From: Candidatus Zixiibacteriota bacterium
Lineage (GTDB): Bacteria; Zixibacteria; MSB-5A5; GN15; FEB-12
Reading direction: 5' to 3'
Assembly: GCA_034003725.1 (NCBI GenBank)
Contig: JAVEYB010000007.1
Span: 124,001 to 188,000 of the forward strand
Length of the DNA stretch: 64,000 nucleotides
The notes under the pieces were generated by a model that saw only the letters and a list, made by a program, of their open reading frames with translations, was not told where the DNA came from and made no database searches. Numbering within the stretch: the stretch's first letter is position 1; each line of letters opens with the position of its first letter. A program made the position numbers and the translations under genes. Below are positions 36,603-44,157 of the stretch, piece by piece.

Positions 36603-39600
36603 ATGGCAAGAAAGATTTCATTGTTCTTTGTCCTGTCCCTGGTACTGGTAGGGCTTCTGAGCGTCTCGGCTGTCGCCAAGAACACGGCTATCAACAAGAT
36701 GGAAGCATATGATTTTGTCTTGAAGCCGAAGATGCAGAAGATTGGTGCTGAGGGCAGCGATGCTGTGCGTACCCGGATCAACTGGCCCGTGGGCCTCGAG
36801 GCCATGGACGGTGGTTCGGCCGGCCGGCAGATCGGCTTTACGTACTACGACATTCAGGGGAACTCCACCATCGGTCGTCTGGTCGACTGGCGTGGTGGCC
36901 CGCAGATCCATTTCGGTTACACCTTCGGTCCGTCGCTCAACGTGACCGGTGACCGTACCGTCGCGTTCCAGATGTTCGACCCGATCACCGGTACCCTGCC
37001 GCTCAACGGCGGTGCGGGCTGCCCGGTTGTGGATCCGAACGTCCAGCGCGCCGGTTTCGCCAACATCGACGTCCGGCCTCCGAGCCCGTCGATCAGCGGT
37101 GAGCTGTCGTCGGTCGTGTTCGGCGCCCACGTCTCCCCGAACACCGGCGAAGACTTCCAGACCCAGGTGTTCTGGGATCAGGCCAACACCCTGGACGGAT
37201 ACTGCGACTTCTCGGCCACGAACCGGATCGGCGATGCGCTCGAAGATCTGTTCTACACCGCCGACAACCTGATCTGGCCCAAAATAGAGTATCATGTCAA
37301 CGGCACCGATACCTTCACCTACGCGTGCAACTACGGCGCGTCGGATGCCGGTGTCGAGCCGATCGTGTTCTGGCGCGTACGCGGCCGGTTGGGCGATGCC
37401 AACACGTGGGAAGGCCAGATCATCGATACCAGCTTCTTTATCTCGCAGGACGTGATTGCGTCCCGCCTCTCGCAGAAGGTTGCCGTCTGCTACACGATCC
37501 CGGCCGCCGGTGAATCGGAAGGCTCCTCGGATCGTGATGTGGCATACCGTGAATCCAACAACATGGGTCAGTCCTTCGGCCCGGTGGTCAATATCACCAA
37601 CTATCCGGTTGGCGTCCCGGGTCACCGTGCCTGGCTTGAAAGCACCGGTATTTACGATACCAACGACAACCTCCACATCGTGTGGAACGCCAACGTGTAC
37701 GATGGCTCGACCGCGACCGGTCGCCAGTGCCGCGTGTTCCACTGGGCCAGCAACACGGGCGTCATCTCGACGGTTCATAACGCCGAGTGGAGCCCGAACC
37801 TGGTTTGCGGTGTGATGGACGTCAACTCGCTGAACACCCGTGCCGTCAGCATCTCCCAGTGCGACACCAGCCTGTATGTTATCTGGGTGCAGTCGAACGA
37901 TCCGAACAACGGTTTGATCGACGACTGCTCGGCCGACCTCGGCGCCGGCCGCAACGGTAACGGCGACCTCTGGCTGTCCGTCTCCGGCGGCCTCAACGGT
38001 CTGGCCTGGGATGCGGCTCGCAACCTGACCAACTCCTACACCCCGGACTGCGATACCGTGGTCGATGGTGCCAACGACTGCGCCAGCGACAACTGGCCGG
38101 CCATGGCCCGCTACGGTATGAACAACGCCGATTTCGGTTCCCTCCTCTTCCCGATGGAGGCGGTCGACGAAGTTGATCCCGATCCGTCCTACACCGGCTC
38201 CTACTTCATTGACGTGATGTACATCCACGACAAGGCCCCGGGTATCGGCTCGCAGGGTTCCGAGACGCTGACCCGCAACCCGGTTCGCTGGTTCCGTCTG
38301 CCCTGCGTTGAGCCGGTGGTCGAAGCCAACCCGAACGTCTCGCCGACCGTGATCGGCTTCCCGACCTATCTGAACCACGGTGAAGATTCGTCGTTCAACC
38401 TGATCATCGAGAACTCGGGTACTGCTCCGCTGACCGGGACGCTGGTTACACAGCAGGATTCCGGCCCGGCCAACTGGCTCGCCTGCAACCAGGTGGCCGT
38501 GAACCTCGGTATCGCCCCGAACAACTTCGACACCGCCCTGGTGACGTTGAACAACGGCGGCGTGGTTAATAACCCGGGTTCCGTCGTCAACCTGATCGGC
38601 AGAGTCGTCCTCCGTGTCGACCAGCCGACCGTTCGCGACTCCATCAGCCTTGATATCAACCTGATTATCGCCGACACGATCGTCGGTCTCGCCTGGGATA
38701 CCATCACCACCGGATACATCAGCCTCACCGTTGGCAACAACGGGAACAGCGGCCGTGCCGGTAACGACGGTATCGCCGGCGCCGACTCCGGTCGCACCAA
38801 CATGGACTTCTGGATGACCGGCGACGAGTGCGACGCGCTGCCGGGCCTGGACACCATTCCGGGTAACGCCCGCGTCTATCTGTACGACAACTCGCCGGTC
38901 GTTATGTGGGTCGATACGGTTGACGGTACCGACACCACCATCGCGGCTAACTGGTCGATCTTCAGCCTCTCGCTGGCTACGGAACAGGCCTTCCGTCCGC
39001 TGGCCGACGCGGGCTACGATGCGCCCGGTCTGCTGGCCGACTCGCTGACCGGTGGCACCTATGATGCCTACTGGTCGGGATTCTTTGCCACCACCGATAC
39101 CTCGCTCATTCTCGAGAAGACCTCGTACGGAGCACAGGATGCGGGCGACGCCACCTTCATCATCCATCGCGTTGCGATATGGTCGAAGACGGGCGCCGCG
39201 AAGAGCGGTCTGGTCATCGGCGAGGCCTGGGACTGGGATATCCCGTCGGATTCCGGCACCGATAACTCAGCCGGCCAGGTTCCGGTGAACGGTGTCCTGT
39301 ATCAGCGCGGCGGTGAGGTCAACGAGTCGCACGGTGACAGCCTCGAGTGCCAGGACAACAGCGGTCGCTTCGGCGGCGCTGCCCTGATCGGTTTCCGTGA
39401 CAACTCGACCGGTGCCAACGTCAACACCAGCACTCCGCCCGAACGGTTCTACACTGCGTCGAACCCGACCTTTGTATTCCCGGCAGGTGGTTTCATCCCG
39501 ATCGAGCTGTGGCGGAACATGACCGATGAGACCGGCTTCACGATCGACCCGACGACCGAAGACCAGCACATGGCCATGGCGATCTTCCAGGATTACACCC

Positions 39601-39983
39601 TGGCCGCCGGCGATACGCTGGAATACTGGATCGTTCAGGCGACCGTGCGCGACGGCGTCGAGGCCGACCTCGTGAACGCCATCCAGGCCGGTCGCACCTG
39701 GTTTACCAACAACATGCCGCTGGCCACTCGGCCGCTGCCCGCGGGCTGCTGCATTGGCTTCACGGGTAACGTGAACAACGACGGCGGTGGTGCGGTTGAC
39801 CTGTCCGACCTGATCTACTTCGTGAACTTCCTGTTCCTTGGTGGTCCGGCCCCGGCCTGTCCGGCTGCTGCCAACATCAACGGTGATCTTGGCTGCGCGC
39901 TCGACCTGTCCGACCTGATCTACCTCGTGAACTTCCTGTTCCTTGGTGGTCCGGCTCCGGCTGGCTGTATCCCGGGCTGCTAA
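36603..39983 (+). CDS. Large exported protein with C-terminal dockerin-like doublet, possible beta-propeller body
   Basis: This 1126-aa protein is best started at ATG 36603 (AAAGGA upstream), giving a signal peptide MARKISLFFVLSLVLVGLLSVSAVA; a TTG at 36570 is also in frame. The long body (about 30-600) contains repeated Asp-rich, Trp-containing strands and phrases such as DRDVAYRESNNMGQSFGPVVN and DNLHIVWNANVYDG, resembling sialidase/BNR-type propeller blades, then a beta-sandwich (about 600-720). The C terminus has a dockerin-like doublet with DLSDLIYFVNFLFLGGPAP and DLSDLIYLVNFLFLGGPAP, bounded by CCIG and a terminal GCIPGC. Codon use favours CGT, GGT and CCG, as in the 17395 gene, which suggests an abundant surface protein. 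Function is unknown. Confidence 0.85.
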   Translation: MARKISLFFVLSLVLVGLLSVSAVAKNTAINKMEAYDFVLKPKMQKIGAEGSDAVRTRINWPVGLEAMDGGSAGRQIGFTYYDIQGNSTIGRLVDWRGGPQIHFGYTFGPSLNVTGDRTVAFQMFDPITGTLPLNGGAGCPVVDPNVQRAGFANIDVRPPSPSISGELSSVVFGAHVSPNTGEDFQTQVFWDQANTLDGYCDFSATNRIGDALEDLFYTADNLIWPKIEYHVNGTDTFTYACNYGASDAGVEPIVFWRVRGRLGDANTWEGQIIDTSFFISQDVIASRLSQKVAVCYTIPAAGESEGSSDRDVAYRESNNMGQSFGPVVNITNYPVGVPGHRAWLESTGIYDTNDNLHIVWNANVYDGSTATGRQCRVFHWASNTGVISTVHNAEWSPNLVCGVMDVNSLNTRAVSISQCDTSLYVIWVQSNDPNNGLIDDCSADLGAGRNGNGDLWLSVSGGLNGLAWDAARNLTNSYTPDCDTVVDGANDCASDNWPAMARYGMNNADFGSLLFPMEAVDEVDPDPSYTGSYFIDVMYIHDKAPGIGSQGSETLTRNPVRWFRLPCVEPVVEANPNVSPTVIGFPTYLNHGEDSSFNLIIENSGTAPLTGTLVTQQDSGPANWLACNQVAVNLGIAPNNFDTALVTLNNGGVVNNPGSVVNLIGRVVLRVDQPTVRDSISLDINLIIADTIVGLAWDTITTGYISLTVGNNGNSGRAGNDGIAGADSGRTNMDFWMTGDECDALPGLDTIPGNARVYLYDNSPVVMWVDTVDGTDTTIAANWSIFSLSLATEQAFRPLADAGYDAPGLLADSLTGGTYDAYWSGFFATTDTSLILEKTSYGAQDAGDATFIIHRVAIWSKTGAAKSGLVIGEAWDWDIPSDSGTDNSAGQVPVNGVLYQRGGEVNESHGDSLECQDNSGRFGGAALIGFRDNSTGANVNTSTPPERFYTASNPTFVFPAGGFIPIELWRNMTDETGFTIDPTTEDQHMAMAIFQDYTLAAGDTLEYWIVQATVRDGVEADLVNAIQAGRTWFTNNMPLATRPLPAGCCIGFTGNVNNDGGGAVDLSDLIYFVNFLFLGGPAPACPAAANINGDLGCALDLSDLIYLVNFLFLGGPAPAGCIPGC

Positions 39984-40040
39984 GCGCACCTGGATGCATG
40001 CGATAGCTGACTGAGTTCGCTCAGTACGTTAGACAACAAA

Positions 40041-40072
40041 GGCCGCTCTCTCCGGGAGAGCGGCCTTTTTTT
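40041..40072 (+). terminator. Hairpin terminator after the 36603 gene
   Basis: GGCCGCTCTC (40041-40050) pairs with GAGAGCGGCC (40056-40065) around a five-base loop, followed by seven T residues. Confidence 0.95.
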
Positions 40073-40074
40073 GT

Positions 40075-40102
40075 TTGTCTCAACGCCCCTGCGGTGTATA
40101 TT
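40075..40102 (+). promoter_or_regulatory. Promoter candidate and leader for the S8 peptidase gene
   Basis: TTGTCT (40075-40080), 16 bases and TATATT (40097-40102) sit directly after the terminator. The leader to 40331 is about 225 bases. Within it, GGAGA at 40225-40229 precedes a nine-codon frame ATG...TAG at 40237-40263 (MTIGQLRE), which could be a small leader peptide. Confidence 0.55.
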
Positions 40103-40330
40103 GTAATTGTTCGGCCGATTACCGGCCTGACACCGGGTACCAGTCATACTGTCACAAAAACCTCACTGTACCTTCACCGGCGCCGATACCGAAGGTCGAC
40201 TGCCGACCCGCGAACTGCCGTGCCGGAGAAAGCGTTATGACTATCGGGCAGTTAAGAGAATAGCCGATCCTGTCGTTTAGGATAATAAAGAGAGCTAAGC
40301 AGACATATCGATATCGAAAGGAACACTGCA

Positions 40331-42718
40331 ATGGCAACGCGCGTCACCCGCACGGGTATGTTTCTGACCGTCCTGGCGATTCTCGTGCTTGTCTCGGCAT
40401 CCGGCTGGGCCAGTGTCAGTTCGGACGGATCCAAGGCTGAGCCGATGCTGATCCGAGGCACGCTGGTCGTGGAATTCGAATCGGACGTCGTGATTCAACA
40501 GGTCCAGCGTGGATTCGGCTCCGTATCGCTCGGCATCGCCTCCGTCGACCTGCTCATGCAAAAGCACAATGTCTCCGATGCCGAGAAGGCCTTCCCATGG
40601 CGCGAGGCCGGCCTCGCCGCCAGCGTGGAGGAAAACCGGCTCGCGCGAATCTACCAGCTGACACTCCCCGAATCAGCCGATCTCGAGGCGGTCCGCACCG
40701 ATCTTCTTCAGAATCCGAGAATCCGCGATGTACATATCCTGTATGCGATGCCGGTGACGGCTACGCCGGATGATCCCGAATTCACCAATCAGTGGCATCG
40801 AACCAAATTGCAGCTCGAGTCCGCCTGGGACTACGAACAAGGTTCCGACTCCGTTATCATCGCCATCATAGATAGCGGCGTCAATTATCTCCACCCGGAC
40901 CTCGCCGGCAATATCTGGGTGAATCCCGGTGAAGATATCGATGGCGACGGAATCGTATACGACAACGATGATATCAACGGCATCGATGACGACGGCAACG
41001 GCAAAATCGACGACCTCGTGGGATGGGACTTCTTTAGCGGAGGATTCACCGTGGCCGACGGCGAGGACGGCGGGACGCCCGACCGCGACCCCAACGACTT
41101 CGACGGCCATGGCACCCACTGTGCCGGCATCGCCGCTGCGGTTACCAACAACACCACTGACGTCGTCGGCGTCGCGGGCGGCTGGGCGAACTCCCATCGC
41201 TCCTTCCGGGGACCGCGAATCATGGCCCTTCGCACCGGCGGACGCGCCAACGACGGCCTCGGTTACGTCAACCCGCTCAACTGCGCCCAGGCGATCGACT
41301 ACGCCGTTCTCATGGGCGCCGACATCATCAATATGTCGTGGGGCGGCAGCTCCACGCAGGCCGCCGCAATCGTCAACGCCATCAACAACGGCCTGACGCT
41401 GGTGCATGCCGCCGGTAACGAAGATTGCGACTGCCCGGACCAGCTGGACGGCTACGGCACCAACGTGCTGTCGGTCGCCTCTACCACCTCCGGCGACGGC
41501 AAGTCGGATTTCAGCAACTACGGCGCCTGGGTCGACGTTTCCGGCCCGGGCTCGCTCATCCTGTCTACCGTGTCAAACGAATACTCGCCCGATATCGATA
41601 CCTACTCCGGAACATCGATGGCTGCGCCGATGGTAGTCGGGCTGGCGGCCCTCATCCGTTCTGCCATGCCGTCGTTGACCAAGTCGCAGATTGACAGCGT
41701 CATCATGGCAACCACCGATAACATCGATGCCATCAACCCGTCGTACGCGGGCGCCCTCGGGACCGGACGCATCAACGCGAACAATGCCCTGTCGTCGATG
41801 GCAATCGCGCGGTTCACGTCGACTGCCACCGACGGCCCTGTGCCGCTGCAGGTGACTTTCACCGACCAGTCACCGTTTAGCCCGACCTCCTGGTCGTGGA
41901 ATTTCGGCGACGGCGGTGTGTCGACCGACCCGAATCCAGTTCATACCTATACCCAGCCGGGATTATACGACGTCTCGCTCATCGTGGACGACGCCAATGG
42001 CGTTGGGGAAGAACGCCTCAACCGCTACGTCTGGGCGCAGGCCGATACGATCATCGCGGATTCTGTCGAAGCGATCCCGGGCTCATCTGTGCCGGTGACG
42101 ATCAGCCTGACCAATACGCTGCAGGTTTCGAGTATCGAGTACTCGTTCAAAATCGCCAACAACGAAAGTGTGCTGCTGGATTCGGTTTCCGTTGCGGGTA
42201 CGAGATGCGACGGCATGACCGTGCAGATTCAGGGATACGACATCGCCAACGATCGGTTCTCCGTGTTGATCACCGCGAGTTCGCCGGGAACCACCGACTG
42301 GATGCCCGCAGGCACCGGCCCTGTCATGAAACTCTACTTCCGGATTCCCAGCAACTACACGCGGGTGACTCCAATCGTGGTTGATACCACCTCGTGGGGA
42401 AGCCGCAATAACGAGCTGATTACGCCCATCGGACCGTTTGTCCCGACTATTGACCCGGGTGCGCTCTACCTCGCCGGGTGCTGTATCGGCCAGACCGGCA
42501 ACGTCAACGATGATGCCGGCGGAGCGGTCGATTTGTCCGACCTGATCTATTTCGTCAACTTCCTGTTCCTCGGGGGACCCGCTCCGGCATGCTCCGGCGC
42601 GGCGAATATCAACGGCGACGTCGGTTGTGCGTTGGACCTGTCGGACCTCATCTATCTGGTCAATTTCCTGTTTCTGGGTGGGCCGGCGCCAATGCCGTGC
42701 AACCCCGCCTGTAACTGA
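40331..42718 (+). CDS. Exported subtilisin-like (S8) serine protease with PKD domain, cohesin-like domain and dockerin-like doublet
   Basis: This 795-aa protein has a signal peptide (MATRVTRTGMFLTVLAILVLVSASGWA), a propeptide-like stretch (about 30-150) and an S8 catalytic domain with all three catalytic residues in place: Asp181 in IIDSGVNYLHPD, His263 in GHGTHCAGI and Ser429 in YSGTSMAAP; the oxyanion Asn363 is in HAAGNED. Downstream is a PKD domain (PLQVTFTDQSPFSPTSWSWNFGDG), then a cohesin-like domain (about 565-700) and the dockerin-like doublet (DLSDLIYFVNFLFLGGPAP, DLSDLIYLVNFLFLGGPAP) ending PCNPACN. The protease is predicted to act outside the cell or on its surface. A Cys next to the catalytic His (THCAG) and several Cys near CDCPD are unusual but may pair. 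Confidence 0.94.
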   Translation: MATRVTRTGMFLTVLAILVLVSASGWASVSSDGSKAEPMLIRGTLVVEFESDVVIQQVQRGFGSVSLGIASVDLLMQKHNVSDAEKAFPWREAGLAASVEENRLARIYQLTLPESADLEAVRTDLLQNPRIRDVHILYAMPVTATPDDPEFTNQWHRTKLQLESAWDYEQGSDSVIIAIIDSGVNYLHPDLAGNIWVNPGEDIDGDGIVYDNDDINGIDDDGNGKIDDLVGWDFFSGGFTVADGEDGGTPDRDPNDFDGHGTHCAGIAAAVTNNTTDVVGVAGGWANSHRSFRGPRIMALRTGGRANDGLGYVNPLNCAQAIDYAVLMGADIINMSWGGSSTQAAAIVNAINNGLTLVHAAGNEDCDCPDQLDGYGTNVLSVASTTSGDGKSDFSNYGAWVDVSGPGSLILSTVSNEYSPDIDTYSGTSMAAPMVVGLAALIRSAMPSLTKSQIDSVIMATTDNIDAINPSYAGALGTGRINANNALSSMAIARFTSTATDGPVPLQVTFTDQSPFSPTSWSWNFGDGGVSTDPNPVHTYTQPGLYDVSLIVDDANGVGEERLNRYVWAQADTIIADSVEAIPGSSVPVTISLTNTLQVSSIEYSFKIANNESVLLDSVSVAGTRCDGMTVQIQGYDIANDRFSVLITASSPGTTDWMPAGTGPVMKLYFRIPSNYTRVTPIVVDTTSWGSRNNELITPIGPFVPTIDPGALYLAGCCIGQTGNVNDDAGGAVDLSDLIYFVNFLFLGGPAPACSGAANINGDVGCALDLSDLIYLVNFLFLGGPAPMPCNPACN

Positions 42719-42745
42719 CAGGTGGTGTTTCGCTCAGTGACTTTG

Positions 42746-42783
42746 ACGGCCGCTCCGGGCAAATCCCGGAGCGGCCGTTTCGC
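42746..42783 (+). terminator. Hairpin terminator after the S8 peptidase gene
   Basis: ACGGCCGCTCCGGG (42746-42759) pairs with CCCGGAGCGGCCGT (42765-42778) around CAAAT. The 14-bp stem is perfect; the T-tract is short (TTT). Confidence 0.88.
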
Positions 42784-42920
42784 TTCAGATCGGGCATCAG
42801 GATTGCTGGTTGCCTGAAACCGGGCTTTTTGGCTCCGGCACAGATTTTGCGCTTTACCGAACCGGATTGTTAGACAACGGTTATAAGAAGTAGACCCCGT
42901 ACAATTGGGTTACTTTTTTA

Positions 42921-42947
42921 TTGACTCGTTTTCGTCAATGGTATATC
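42921..42947 (+). promoter_or_regulatory. Promoter candidate for the 43060 gene
   Basis: TTGACT (42921-42926) is followed by TATATC (42942-42947) with a 15-base spacer, or by TATCGT (42944-42949) at 17 bases. A T-rich stretch lies just upstream. The leader to 43060 would be about 110 bases. Confidence 0.5.
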
Positions 42948-43059
42948 GTAGCCCGGTGCGTACTTTCGTATCTTTACGTTGCGGAAGCGCACCTTATTAC
43001 TTTTCTCAGTTCGAGAGTCGAAGGATACTGAAGATACAGAACATGGAGGCATTTTGACC

Positions 43060-43938
43060 ATGAAGTCGCTAGTGTTATCAATTTTTCTGGGGCTCCTGCT
43101 GGTCACAGCCGTGCCGGTCGCCGCTGACGATCTCGGGGCGCCCGATTCCGTCAAGCTCGTCGCGACCCGCCCTGACATCAGCGGAAATGACTCGTCCTTT
43201 GCCGTTGAACTGTACATGTGGACCGACCTGCAGGCCATCGTCGGCGCAACTCTCGGGTTTGTCTGGGACAATCCGAACGTTCTCCTGGACTCCGTGATCG
43301 GCGTACCCGGTCACATCCAGGGTAATCCGTTTGCCATCGTCAGCTACATGTACAAAAACAACATCGATACCACCAATGCCGCGAAGAGGTTTCTGATTAA
43401 CGCCGTGGCGTTTGGCGTTCCCGGTGTCCCTGCAAACGGAACCTGGGATCACTGGGCCACCTACTACTTCAGTGTTACCGACTGGACGGCGACCGACTCT
43501 ATCGTCCTCGACACGGCCAACGTGATGGTCTCTCCCCAGGTTATATGGCAGACTGCCGGCGGATATACCGCTGGTGACGTCATTTTCCCGATCTGGACCG
43601 GCAAAGTCGTTATCAAGGATCCTTCCGATGCCGCCCAGCCGGGTGATATCGAAGTCCCGTCGACTTACTCTCTGCTCCAGAACTACCCGAACCCGTTCAA
43701 CCCGTCTACCACCATAGGCTTCGCCCTCCCGACCGCGGGCGATGTCACGCTGGACGTGTTCAACCTGCTGGGGCAGAAAGTAAAGACTCTTGTGAATACG
43801 GCGATGGAAGCCGGAGAACACACAGTCGTATGGGATGGCACCACTGATGCCGGTACTCGCGTCGCCAGTGGCGTCTACTTCTACCGCCTCTCAACTGAGA
43901 ACTTCACCGACACCAGAAAGATGTTGATGCTGAAGTAA
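43060..43938 (+). CDS. Exported protein with cohesin-like domain and Por-type sorting domain
   Basis: This 292-aa protein starts at ATG 43060, with GGAGG at 43044-43048 and a signal peptide MKSLVLSIFLGLLLVTAVPVAADD; the open frame extends 27 codons upstream but those codons are not signal-like. Residues ~28-205 form one beta-rich cohesin-like domain (DSVKLVATRPDISGNDSSFAVELYMWTD, GATLGFVWDNPNVLLDSV). The C terminus is a complete sorting domain (QNYPNPFNPSTTIGFALP, ending KMLMLK). There is no dockerin-like unit. It is the simplest member of the island and could serve as an anchoring partner for the dockerin-bearing proteins (inference). Confidence 0.87.
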   Translation: MKSLVLSIFLGLLLVTAVPVAADDLGAPDSVKLVATRPDISGNDSSFAVELYMWTDLQAIVGATLGFVWDNPNVLLDSVIGVPGHIQGNPFAIVSYMYKNNIDTTNAAKRFLINAVAFGVPGVPANGTWDHWATYYFSVTDWTATDSIVLDTANVMVSPQVIWQTAGGYTAGDVIFPIWTGKVVIKDPSDAAQPGDIEVPSTYSLLQNYPNPFNPSTTIGFALPTAGDVTLDVFNLLGQKVKTLVNTAMEAGEHTVVWDGTTDAGTRVASGVYFYRLSTENFTDTRKMLMLK

Positions 43939-43963
43939 GCCCCCCGACTGAGCCTGAATCTTG

Positions 43964-43994
43964 GCGCCCCCGACTATCGGGGGCGCTTCTTTTT
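43964..43994 (+). terminator. Hairpin terminator after the 43060 gene
   Basis: GCGCCCCCGA (43964-43973) pairs with TCGGGGGCGC (43977-43986) and is followed by TTCTTTTTTG. Confidence 0.93.
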
Positions 43995-44073
43995 TGTCAA
44001 AATCCGTCAAAGTACTAAACAATACGTATTACCGAGTTAAGATATTGTATAACATGCAGTTGTATTATTTGTG

Positions 44074-44102
44074 TTGACAATTGCCGGGATGGGGGATATT
44101 TT
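44074..44102 (+). promoter_or_regulatory. Sigma70-like promoter for the GH35-like gene
   Basis: TTGACA (44074-44079), exactly 17 bases and TATTTT (44097-44102) lie 56 bases before the start codon at 44158. An AT-rich stretch precedes the -35 box. Confidence 0.75.
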
Positions 44103-44157
44103 GGTTTTTTATCCGGCCGTCTGATATTCGGTAAGTCATTACAACATAAGGATATAT

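Noticed and set aside
36618-39167. 849-codon open frame on the - strand opposite the 36603 gene
   Set aside because: It mirrors a protein with signal peptide and dockerin-like doublet, and has the typical antisense composition (Val, Arg, Asp, Gly rich).
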